From contig JAZOVD010000025.1 in the NCBI GenBank assembly GCA_045658525.1, positions 1-37,686 on the forward strand: a stretch of 37,686 nt of DNA. Reading direction: 5' to 3'. The DNA is from SIG673 sp045658525 (GTDB taxonomy: Bacteria > Bacillota > Clostridia > Oscillospirales > CAG-272). Of this stretch, positions 7,321-14,821 are shown one piece after another. A program made the position numbers and the translations under genes. Positions within the stretch are counted from its first letter, which is position 1. The number at the start of each line of letters is the position of its first letter. A model generated the notes under the pieces. It had not been told where the DNA came from. It did not search any database and worked only from the letters and a program-made list of their open reading frames with translations.

Positions 7321-8106
7321 TTATTTCGCTACGAAATACGTTCCGACGTGATTTCCGTCGGCAAGCTCGTGCAGTATCTCGGGATCCTGACCGTTTATTA
7401 TAAACATCGGAATACCGTGCGCGGTAACTATCTGCGCGGCGTGGAGCTTGGTTATAAGTCCGCCCGTTCCTCTGTTGGAGCCTGCTCCGCCGGCGTAACC
7501 GAGTACCTCGTCGGTTATCTCGTCAACCGTCGCTATAAGACGCGCGTTCGGGTTCTTATGAGGATCGGAGTCGTAAAGACCGTCTATATCGCTGAGGATT
7601 ATCAGCGAATCGGCGTGACAGAGAACCGAAACGTAAGCAGAAAGCGTATCGTTATCACCGAACTCTATCTCGTCAAACGCTATGGTATCGTTTTCGTTTA
7701 CTATCGGCACACAGCCCATTTTAAGAAGCGTCGCAAAGGTGTTCTCGGCGTTCTTTCTTGCCGTTTCGTTCTCCATTATGTCACGGGTAACGAGTATCTG
7801 CGCGACTGTATGACCGAACATAGAGAAAAAGTGCTCGTACATACGCATAAGCTCGCTCTGACCGACGGCGGCGAGAGCCTGTTTTTCCTCAACGGCTCTC
7901 GGACGGTGATCCATTCCCATCTTAGCGACACCCGCGCTTATAGCTCCCGAGCTGACGAGAACTATCTCCTTGCCCGAGTTCTTAAAATCAGAGAGTATTC
8001 TGACGAGAGCCTCTACTCTGCGGAGATTCATTCTGAAATTCTCGTACGTAAGCGTCGATGAGCCTATCTTTACAACTATCCTTTTTGCGTCCTTTACCGT
8101 ACTCAT
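7321..8106 (-). CDS. proB: Glutamate 5-kinase (no PUA domain)
   Basis: Phosphorylates L-glutamate to gamma-glutamyl phosphate, the first step of proline synthesis. 261 aa of the amino acid kinase fold: VVKIGSSTL (K13), GAISAG (54-59), NENDT (137-141), FGDND (149-153), SDIDGLY (172-178), GTGGLITK (213-220). It ends where the kinase domain ends, so the RNA-binding-like PUA domain of the 367-aa E. coli enzyme is missing; short forms are known. The SD GAAAGG is about 7 nt from the ATG. proA is not adjacent, which is uncommon, and the downstream partner is instead a membrane protein. Confidence 0.94.
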   Translation of the reverse strand: MSTVKDAKRIVVKIGSSTLTYENFRMNLRRVEALVRILSDFKNSGKEIVLVSSGAISAGVAKMGMDHRPRAVEEKQALAAVGQSELMRMYEHFFSMFGHTVAQILVTRDIMENETARKNAENTFATLLKMGCVPIVNENDTIAFDEIEFGDNDTLSAYVSVLCHADSLIILSDIDGLYDSDPHKNPNARLIATVDEITDEVLGYAGGAGSNRGTGGLITKLHAAQIVTAHGIPMFIINGQDPEILHELADGNHVGTYFVAK

Positions 8107-8195
8107 TTTAATACCTTTCCCATAAGTATGTAAATTTTTTAATAAAACTCTTTATTTTTTATAAAATTTGTATTATAATGTAGCTGATTACGTTT

Positions 8196-8224
8196 ATTAT
8201 ACATCAAGCGACCCGAAAATGCAA
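8196..8224 (-). promoter_or_regulatory. Candidate promoter of proB
   Basis: On the minus strand, TTGCAT (8219-8224), a 17-bp spacer and TATAAT (8196-8201). A second TATAAT at 8172-8177 lacks a good -35. The zapA promoter on the plus strand is not clear; a TATAAT at 8174-8179 has only a poor -35. Confidence 0.5.
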
Positions 8225-8283
8225 TAGTTTTTTGGAATTTCGCTGACGGTCAAACATCGGTATTTGAAAGAGAGACAGAGGAT

Positions 8284-8676
8284 ATGGCAAAGGAAAAGAT
8301 AACCGTATCGATAGCGGGAATACGAATGACGCTAAGCACCTCGGACAGCGAAGCCGTAAAGCGTATGGCAAGCTCGATAGACGCTACCGTTCAAAGAAAG
8401 CTGCGTTACGCGGGAAACCGCACGGACGTTGCTCTTTTAATGACGGTAATGGAGCAGTCCGAGAGCTTAAAAAAGAATGCCGCCCTCATACACAGTCAGC
8501 AGGAGCAGATATTCGCGCTTACCCAAAAGAACAGCGCTCTGCTCGGCGAAGCGGCTGAAAGCGCGCCGATAGAATTTACCGAGAACGCTCTTATGACAGA
8601 GAACGCCCGTCTTGTCCGTCAGAACGAGGAGCTTACCGACGAGATAACGAGATTAAAGGAGCTTTTATCTGTCTAA
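8284..8676 (+). CDS. zapA: Cell division protein ZapA
   Basis: 130 aa. The N-terminal globular ZapA domain (MAKEKITVSIAGIRMTLSTSD, then EAVKRMASSIDATV) is followed by a long helix/coiled coil from about residue 50 to the end (ENARLVRQNEELTDEITRLKELL). ZapA bundles FtsZ filaments at the division ring. The SD GAGG is 4 nt before the ATG. It heads a plus-strand run in which a U32-family gene follows, an arrangement I recall from other Clostridia. Confidence 0.9.
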   Translation: MAKEKITVSIAGIRMTLSTSDSEAVKRMASSIDATVQRKLRYAGNRTDVALLMTVMEQSESLKKNAALIHSQQEQIFALTQKNSALLGEAAESAPIEFTENALMTENARLVRQNEELTDEITRLKELLSV

Positions 8677-8688
8677 CCGAATTGGACA

Positions 8689-8794
8689 AGCCTCCCCTGT
8701 GCAAGGGAAGGTGTCACGACTTGTCGTGACGGCAGGGGTGTAACAATCCCTCAGTCATCGCAAGCGATGACAGCTCCCTTTACACAAGGGAGCC
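8689..8794 (+). repeat. Multi-hairpin repeat, second family, copy 1
   Basis: Lies in the zapA-U32 spacer. It contains three clean hairpins: GTCACGAC-TT-GTCGTGAC (8713-8730), TCATCGC-AA-GCGATGA (8755-8770), and GCTCCCTT-TACAC-AAGGGAGC (8773-8793). The last 51 bp (8744-8794) recur at 31384-31434 with only the three loop bases changed. This type of element is common between genes of gut Clostridia. Confidence 0.85.
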
Positions 8795-8828
8795 ATCCCC
8801 TATAACAAATTTCAACAAAAGGAAGCCT

Positions 8829-10538
8829 ATGAACAAAAACCGTAAACCCGAGGTCCTCTCTCCCGCAGGCTCACTTGAAGCCGCATACGCGGCGGTAGCC
8901 GGCGGAGCGGACGCTATATATATCGGCGGAAAAATGTTAAACGCCAGAATGAACGCCAAAAATTTCAGCGACGATGCTCTTGCCGAATGTATAAGACACT
9001 GTCACGAAAACGGCGTAAAGGTATATGTAACTCTTAATACCGCGGTGCTTGACCGCGAGTTAAAAAGCGCACTCGATTACGCCGATATGCTCTACTCACT
9101 CGGCGTTGACGCGCTCATAGTTTCGGATACGGGTCTTGCTTCGGCTTTCAAAGACCGTTACCCCGAAATGGGTATCCACGCCAGCACGCAGGCATCGGGA
9201 CACAACGCCCAATGCGCGAAGGCTCTTTCCGAGCTTGGCTTTGACCGTATGGTCTGCGCTCGCGAGCTTTCGGAAACGGATATAAAAACGCTTTGCGAGC
9301 AGTCACCTATCGAAATAGAGCAGTTCGTTCACGGCGCGATGTGCGTAAGCCAATCGGGTCAATGCCTTGCAAGCGCGATGATGGGCGGACGGAGCGGAAA
9401 CAGAGGTGTCTGCGCTCAGCCGTGCAGAATGTCGTATAACGGCGCTCACCCCCTCAGCTTAAAGGATATGTGCCTTGCAAATCACGCCAAGACGCTTACG
9501 GAAAGCGGCGTTTCGTCGCTGAAAATAGAGGGACGTATGAAAAGCCCGTCATACGTTTACGGCGTAACTAAGATATACCGCCGCATAATCGATGAGGACA
9601 GAAACGCCACAGAAAACGAGATAAAGGAGCTTGCCGCCATCTTTTCGCGCGGCGGCTTTACCGACGGTTACTATACCGAGTGCGTAGGCTCTGATATGAA
9701 CGGCGTTCGCGCAGAAGCCGACATATCCGCCTCTCGCGCGATAAAGACCGATTTTAAGAAGATAGAGAGAAGCATTCCGAAAATAACGATAAATGAACGC
9801 ACCCTGCCCGAGCCGTTTAACCCTCCAAGGGCGGCAAAACGCACCCATAAGTCGGGAAAACCGATATACACGGCTCGATTCACCTCGCCCGCGCAGATAA
9901 AAGACACGGGATTTTTCTCGCACACCTATCTGCCCATCGACAAATACGAGCAGGGCTATACTGACGGCATAGTTATGCCGGCGGCTGTTTTCCCAAGAGA
10001 CGAAAAAAGGTTCAGAGAGCTTCTCGAAAGAGCGGTAAAGCTCGGCGCGGAGCACGCGCTCGTAACCCATATAGGTCAGGTACGGCTCGCGCTTGAATAC
10101 GGACTTATCCCTCACGGAGACTTCCGTCTCAACGTTTTCAACACCCTTACGGCGAAATACTGCGTTTCACTCGGTATGCGCGACGTTATCCTGTCTCCCG
10201 AGCTTACCCTGCCGCAGATGCGCGATATAGACGCGCCGAAAGCCGCGATAGTTTACGGAAAAGTACCGATAATGCTTCTCACCAAGCCCGTTGGCGCGAG
10301 CGTTTTAAAGGACACCCGCGGAGCGAGGTTCGAGGTTATCAAGGACTGCGGGTTCGATATACTGCTCAATTCCGTTCCGTTCTATATGGCGGACAAGCAA
10401 AAGGCTCTTGACGAAAACGGAATACGCGGCCGTCATTTCATATTCACTACCGAAAACGCAAAAGAATGCTCGGATATAATATCCGCGTATAAAAACGGTG
10501 CGCCGGCGAGCTTTCCGATACGCCGCTGTTCCGTTTAA
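8829..10538 (+). CDS. U32-family peptidase-like protein (YhbU/RlhA/TrhP group)
   Basis: 569 aa, start MNKNRKPEVLSPAGSLEAAY with AAAGGAAG upstream. An N-terminal TIM-barrel-like U32 domain is followed by the family cysteine cluster: C172 and C179 (MCVSQSGQC), then C195 and C199 (GNRGVCAQPC), and by SLKDMC and LKIEGRMKSPSYV near 240. Several members of this family are now known to hydroxylate cytidine or uridine in rRNA or tRNA (RlhA, TrhP) rather than cleave collagen. A second half of about 250 residues follows the U32 core. RNA hydroxylation is therefore more likely than proteolysis, but the target cannot be read from sequence. It sits between zapA and the leucine-rich-repeat gene on the same strand. 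Confidence 0.88.
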   Translation: MNKNRKPEVLSPAGSLEAAYAAVAGGADAIYIGGKMLNARMNAKNFSDDALAECIRHCHENGVKVYVTLNTAVLDRELKSALDYADMLYSLGVDALIVSDTGLASAFKDRYPEMGIHASTQASGHNAQCAKALSELGFDRMVCARELSETDIKTLCEQSPIEIEQFVHGAMCVSQSGQCLASAMMGGRSGNRGVCAQPCRMSYNGAHPLSLKDMCLANHAKTLTESGVSSLKIEGRMKSPSYVYGVTKIYRRIIDEDRNATENEIKELAAIFSRGGFTDGYYTECVGSDMNGVRAEADISASRAIKTDFKKIERSIPKITINERTLPEPFNPPRAAKRTHKSGKPIYTARFTSPAQIKDTGFFSHTYLPIDKYEQGYTDGIVMPAAVFPRDEKRFRELLERAVKLGAEHALVTHIGQVRLALEYGLIPHGDFRLNVFNTLTAKYCVSLGMRDVILSPELTLPQMRDIDAPKAAIVYGKVPIMLLTKPVGASVLKDTRGARFEVIKDCGFDILLNSVPFYMADKQKALDENGIRGRHFIFTTENAKECSDIISAYKNGAPASFPIRRCSV

Positions 10539-10573
10539 AAACACGAATTTTTCAGAAAGGCGGAGCATCATAT

Positions 10574-11968
10574 ATGTCTCTTATCACATCGAGCTGCCCG
10601 AAATGCGGTGCTCCTATACGCACGGCAGATCCGCAAAAGCCGGTATATTGCAACTGCTGCGGAGAATATACCGTCATTGGAACGAAGAACGCCGTTATAT
10701 CCGACACTCAGTCTGAATCCGACGATCTTTTCCTCAGCGGCTGCTCCTTTCTCGCTCTTGGGGATACAGCGACCGCCGCGGACAGATTTCTTTCGGCAGC
10801 GAGCGTCAGCCCGTCGGTCGCGCGTTACTGGCTCTATCTTCTCTACGCACTCACAGAGAAATTCAAAAAGCTGTGGCTGGTCGCGGAAAGAGATTCTTCC
10901 GTCTCGGTAAAGGGAAAACGCGTTCTCTGCCGTAACGTTTACAGAAACTTTCTCCGTACCGCCCACGCAGAGGATCACGCGCTTGCGGCAAAGGAGTTTG
11001 GAATAAACACCGAGCCGTCAAAGGCGGAGATATGGCTCATAATCCTCTATCGGATACTCGTTGACGAGACCTCGGGCGCGTCAAAGCCGCCAAAGGATAT
11101 GCCATACGTAGCCTCATTTGCGTATAACGAGCTTAAAAAGCTTCTCCCCGAAAAAGCGGAAACGCTCAGGGAAAGTCTCTGCGCAAGGATCAACCCCATA
11201 AACGACGATATACTTGAAATAAACAGCCTTACGTTCTACCCAAAGACCCGTGACGGGGTTCTTAAACTTAACACAAGTGCGAGCATTATAGAGTTTTCCT
11301 CGGACGATATTCCCGGCAAGGAATCTTGGCACGCGTTTTGTCTTACCAAAAATATAGAAAATATAGGCACGCATTTCCCGTTCGCAGAGCTTACCGTCGC
11401 AAACGACGTAACAAGGATACCAAACAGACTTCTTTTCTGCTGCGAGAGCCTTGAAAAGGTCACGCTCTCCCCGTCCGTTACCGTTATCGGGCGCGAGGCG
11501 TTCGCAAACTGCATAAGACTTTCGTCAATAAACCTCGGTAACACCATTGCCGAAATTGACAGTATGGCGTTTTTCAATACGGCGATACGAATACTCGAGA
11601 TCCCCGCATCAGTGAAAAAATTAGGCTCGGATATACTCGGAGTCCTGAGAAAACGCACGCCTGAGACCGACATTTCGCAGTATCTTATGATAGTAAGCGA
11701 GCAGACATCCGACAAGGCTCAGAGCTGGAACTCAGTCGGCGCACACAGATGCGGTTACATAGTGAAAAAACGAGTCGGCGCGGACCTGTTCTATCCCCTT
11801 AAAAGCGAGCTGAGAGACGACGGATCTTCAAGAGTCGCTCCGCTTACCAACCGCGAAAAAATGATCTTCGAGGCGCTCGCGTATTCAAATGTCGATCCGT
11901 CTGTGTTTGAAAAAGGACAGAACGCGGGTTCGTTTAAAAACAAGATCTCATCTTTCTTCAAAAAATAA
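10574..11968 (+). CDS. Zinc-ribbon protein with C-terminal leucine-rich repeats (BspA-like)
   Basis: 464 aa. The N-terminal zinc ribbon has CPKC (C8, C11) and CNCC (C26, C29). A mainly helical middle follows (residues 50-210; LSGCSFLALGDTATAADRFLSAASVSPSVARYWLYLLYAL looks TPR-like). BspA-type leucine-rich repeats lie around 275-355 (VTRIPNRLLFCCESLEKVTLSPSVT, then VIGREAFANC, SSINLG, AEIDSMAFFNT). There is no signal peptide or membrane anchor, unlike many BspA proteins, so it is probably cytoplasmic. SD GGCGGAG. It lies 35 nt after the U32 gene and 19 nt before maf, consistent with one operon. Function unknown; a protein-protein scaffold is a reasonable guess. Confidence 0.75.
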   Translation: MSLITSSCPKCGAPIRTADPQKPVYCNCCGEYTVIGTKNAVISDTQSESDDLFLSGCSFLALGDTATAADRFLSAASVSPSVARYWLYLLYALTEKFKKLWLVAERDSSVSVKGKRVLCRNVYRNFLRTAHAEDHALAAKEFGINTEPSKAEIWLIILYRILVDETSGASKPPKDMPYVASFAYNELKKLLPEKAETLRESLCARINPINDDILEINSLTFYPKTRDGVLKLNTSASIIEFSSDDIPGKESWHAFCLTKNIENIGTHFPFAELTVANDVTRIPNRLLFCCESLEKVTLSPSVTVIGREAFANCIRLSSINLGNTIAEIDSMAFFNTAIRILEIPASVKKLGSDILGVLRKRTPETDISQYLMIVSEQTSDKAQSWNSVGAHRCGYIVKKRVGADLFYPLKSELRDDGSSRVAPLTNREKMIFEALAYSNVDPSVFEKGQNAGSFKNKISSFFKK

Positions 11969-11987
11969 ACAACAAAGGAATAACGAT

Positions 11988-12587
11988 TTGAACAGTTCAC
12001 CAAAATTGATCCTCGCCTCTGCCTCGGCAAGGCGCAGGGAGATATTAAATCACCTCGGACTTCACCCCGAGATAGCGGTCAGCAACGCCGACGAAAGCCT
12101 TGATCCTTCGACCCCACCCCGTCTTTATACCGAGGAGCTTTCGCTCAGAAAAGCCAAGGCGGTAAAGCCGAATTACGGCGACGACTGTCTCATATTGGCA
12201 TCCGACACGGTGGTTTACGCAAACGGAAGGATACTCGGCAAGCCAGCCGACCGCTCCGACGCGTTTTCGATGCTCTCTCTCCTTTCGGGAAGCACTCACT
12301 CGGTAATAAGCGGAATAGCCGTTCTTTATGACGGCAAGGTCTCCGTTGCGAGCGAGGTAACGGACGTTACTTTCAGAAATATCCCCGAACGCGAGATATA
12401 TGATTATATAGATACGGGAGAGCCGTTTGACAAAGCGGGCGCTTACGGTATTCAGGATATAGCATCGGTATTCGTAGAAAAAATAAACGGCGACTATTTC
12501 AACGTCGTCGGACTTCCCGTTTTCCGTTTGTTTGATGTTTTAAAAAGGGATTTCGGGCTTGATTATTTCGAGCTGTGTAAAAAATGA
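11988..12587 (+). CDS. maf: Maf-family nucleoside triphosphate pyrophosphatase
   Basis: Hydrolyses dTTP/UTP or modified nucleotides to monophosphates; also linked to septum formation control. 199 aa from a TTG start (11988-11990), with AAAGGAA 7 nt upstream. Upstream in-frame starts would run through the end of the preceding gene. Motifs: LILASASARRREIL (residues 8-20), ASDTVV with D73, GKPADR at 84-89, and the C-terminal DKAGAYGIQD and INGDYFNVVGLP. Length fits the family (about 190 aa). The stop codon overlaps the nth start in ATGA, so the two genes are translationally coupled. Confidence 0.93.
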   Translation: MNSSPKLILASASARRREILNHLGLHPEIAVSNADESLDPSTPPRLYTEELSLRKAKAVKPNYGDDCLILASDTVVYANGRILGKPADRSDAFSMLSLLSGSTHSVISGIAVLYDGKVSVASEVTDVTFRNIPEREIYDYIDTGEPFDKAGAYGIQDIASVFVEKINGDYFNVVGLPVFRLFDVLKRDFGLDYFELCKK

Positions 12588-13234
12588 AAAGGTTAAACGA
12601 TAAAGAAAAAATGGCGCGTGTTATCGAAACGCTTGCAAAAAGCGTTCGTTCCGACTGCGCGCTCGAATTTCAGGGAGACCCCTGGAAGCTGCTCGTTATG
12701 GCGCGGCTCTCTGCTCAATGCACCGACGCGAGGGTAAACACCGTTTGCCGCGAGCTTTTTAAGAAGTACCCAACCGCCGAGGCTATGGCTAACGCTGATA
12801 TAACGGAGCTTGAAGAAGCGGTACGGAGCTGCGGACTTTTCAGGGTAAAGGCGGCAGACATAAAGGCAGCGTCGGCTATTATATGCGAAAAGCACGGCGG
12901 AAGCGTTCCGTCGGATATGAATTCGCTTCTTGAACTTCCGGGCGTCGGAAGAAAGATAGCAAATCTTGTACGCGGAGACCTTTTCGGACTCGGCGGAATG
13001 GTTACCGATACGCATTGCATAAGGATATGCGGACGGATTGGATTTTACCCTGAAACGGAGAAAAACCCTCAAAAAATAGAAAAGATACTTACTCCGCTCG
13101 TTCCGACCGAGGAGCAGACCGACCTTTGTCACCGCCTCGTATGGTTCGGCAGAGACGTTTGCACCGCCCGCTCACCGAAGTGCCAAGAATGTAACATTAG
13201 TGAGGTTTGTTCCTACTTTCTTGAAAGAAAGTAG
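12584..13234 (+). CDS. nth: Endonuclease III (DNA glycosylase/AP lyase)
   Basis: Removes oxidised pyrimidines and nicks abasic sites in base excision repair. 216 aa. Helix-hairpin-helix LPGVGRKIA with catalytic Lys124; catalytic Asp142 in TDTH (most relatives have VDTH); and the [4Fe-4S] ligands C193-x6-C200-x2-C203-x5-C209 in exact canonical spacing. It overlaps maf by 4 nt. The last residues, SYFLERK-stop, are encoded by a tip palindrome of the dispersed repeat (13213-13234), and a second tip follows at once. The iron-sulfur cluster is complete before the repeat-derived tail, so activity should be intact. Confidence 0.95.
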   Translation: MKRLNDKEKMARVIETLAKSVRSDCALEFQGDPWKLLVMARLSAQCTDARVNTVCRELFKKYPTAEAMANADITELEEAVRSCGLFRVKAADIKAASAIICEKHGGSVPSDMNSLLELPGVGRKIANLVRGDLFGLGGMVTDTHCIRICGRIGFYPETEKNPQKIEKILTPLVPTEEQTDLCHRLVWFGRDVCTARSPKCQECNISEVCSYFLERK

Positions 13235-13475
13235 CCGTACTTTTCTTGAAAGAAAAGTAGGCAAAAGAACTTCTCTCCGAGGACCTTTGCGTAGATTTTC
13301 GCGTTATATCATAGAGTGATGATTATATGCAAAAAGTGCAATTATGCGCAAGTTTTTATTATTTCGTATAATTTCCTGCTTTTTGCGAAGCAAAATAAAA
13401 AATCTTTTCAAACCCGCTCTTGTAAGCCGGGAGCGTTTTAGAAAATTTCTTTGCTTCTTTCTTTCAAGAAAGAAG
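13213..13475 (+). repeat. Tip-hairpin repeat, copy D (full, with a doubled left tip)
   Basis: The first tip (13213-13234, CTACTTTCTT/AAGAAAGTAG) contains the nth stop codon. A second tip (13238-13260, TACTTTTC/GAAAAGTA) follows directly, then GGCAAAAGAACTTCTCT. Middle motif TATCATAGAGTGATGAT at 13306-13322. Then TTTTTGCGAAGCAAAA, a long stem CCGCTC/GGGAGCG flanked by TTTTCAAA and TTTAGAAAA, and the right end TTCTTTGCTTC...GAAG at 13475. The apeB start codon is 26 nt further on. Confidence 0.85.
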
Positions 13476-13501
13476 GAAAAAACACGAAAGGATAAAAAAC
13501 A

Positions 13502-14779
13502 ATGTGTATAAACGGACTTTTTGAGTTTATAAAAGCATCGCCTACGGCGTTTCACGCGGTAGATACCGTCAAAAAAATGCTTATAAATAACGGATTTTCC
13601 GAAATATCGGAAACCGACGTAAACAACGCCCCCGAGGGAAACTATTTTGTCACCCGTAACGGTTCGTCGCTTATAGCATTCCGAAACAAGGCATCGGCAT
13701 ACGGCTTTATGGTCTGCGCCGTTCACGGCGATCACCCTATGTTCAAATTAAAGCAGCTTTCGGAAACCAAGACGGGAAACTGCTTTGTTCTCGAAACCGA
13801 GCGTTACGGCGGAATGGTACACTATTCGTGGATGGACCGTCCTCTTTCGATAGCGGGCAGAGTCCTTGTCCGCACGAAAACAGGGATACGCTCCGTGCTT
13901 ATCGACCTTGACCGCGACCTGCTCTCCATACCAAGCATAGCGATACATCTCAACAGAACCGTAAACGACGGTTATAAATTCAACCCAGCCGTTGATATGC
14001 GTCCGCTTTTCGGAGACGCGGCTTCCGAGGGTAAGCTTATCGAGCTTATAGCAAACGCGGCGGGAGTAAAAAAGGAAAACGTGATAAGCCACGATCTTTT
14101 CGTTTACAACAGAGATGCCGGAAAGCTTTTCGGAGAACAGAATGAATATATACTTGCGCCCGCGCTTGACGATCTTGAATGTGTATATACCTCTGTAAAA
14201 GCGTTCCTCTCCGCAAGGGATTCGGCTTCTATACCCGTGCTTGCGATATTCGATAACGAGGAGGTCGGCTCTGAAACCAAACAGGGTGCCGCCTCTACGT
14301 TCCTTCCCGACACGTTGAAGCGTATCGTCCCGAACGAGCGTATTTTACGCGCGATGCTTTCAAGCAGTCTTATGCTCAGCGCGGACAACGCGCACGCCCG
14401 TCACCCCAACCACGGAGAGCTTTCAGACGGCTTTAACGCTCCGTCAATGAACGGCGGGGTCGTAATAAAGTATAACGCAAACCAGCGTTATACGACCGAC
14501 GGCGTTTCCGATGCTCTTTTCAGAGTTATCTGTGATCGTGCAGGCGTTCCTGTACAGAACTACTATAACCGCGCCGATCTTCCCGGAGGCTCTACACTCG
14601 GTTCTATCTCAAACACGGTCGTCGCGCTCCCGACGGTAGATATAGGACTCGCACAGCTCGCTATGCACTGCGCGACCGAGACCGCGGGGTCACGCGACCC
14701 CGAGCTGATGATAAAGGCCCTTACCGAGTTTTATTCATCGTCAGTAGTCTATAACGGAAACGAATACGAGATCAAATAA
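13502..14779 (+). CDS. M18-family aminopeptidase
   Basis: 425 aa. Zinc-dependent cytoplasmic aminopeptidase of the aspartyl-aminopeptidase (M18) family. Start MCINGLFEFIKASPTAFHAV with GAAAGGA 9 nt upstream. Metal site AVHGDHP (H75, D77) corresponds to the family SHTDSP. The active-site segment DNEEVGSETKQGAAS is clear, as is the C-terminal hallmark VDIGLAQLAMHCATETAG. Length agrees with M18 (about 430 aa). Often called apeB in Clostridia. It ends in a strong bidirectional terminator facing the heparinase gene, and lies just downstream of repeat copy D, so it may be transcribed separately from nth. Confidence 0.93.
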   Translation: MCINGLFEFIKASPTAFHAVDTVKKMLINNGFSEISETDVNNAPEGNYFVTRNGSSLIAFRNKASAYGFMVCAVHGDHPMFKLKQLSETKTGNCFVLETERYGGMVHYSWMDRPLSIAGRVLVRTKTGIRSVLIDLDRDLLSIPSIAIHLNRTVNDGYKFNPAVDMRPLFGDAASEGKLIELIANAAGVKKENVISHDLFVYNRDAGKLFGEQNEYILAPALDDLECVYTSVKAFLSARDSASIPVLAIFDNEEVGSETKQGAASTFLPDTLKRIVPNERILRAMLSSSLMLSADNAHARHPNHGELSDGFNAPSMNGGVVIKYNANQRYTTDGVSDALFRVICDRAGVPVQNYYNRADLPGGSTLGSISNTVVALPTVDIGLAQLAMHCATETAGSRDPELMIKALTEFYSSSVVYNGNEYEIK

Positions 14780-14816
14780 CAAAAAGCCTTCCTTTGAGGA
14801 AGGCTTTTTGTTATTT
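14774..14816. terminator. Bidirectional terminator between apeB-type gene and heparinase-like gene
   Basis: A 20-bp perfect stem, arms 14774-14793 and 14797-14816, has a 3-nt loop and A-rich/T-rich flanks that work on both strands. It includes the stop codon of the plus-strand gene and ends 5 nt before the stop of the minus-strand gene. Confidence 0.92.
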
Positions 14817-14821
14817 GTCAG

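Noticed and set aside
7099..8061. 320-codon open frame on the plus strand across proB and the ligase-like gene
   Set aside because: It is antisense to proB, where all kinase motifs are intact, and spans two genes without a ribosome binding site or recognisable domain.
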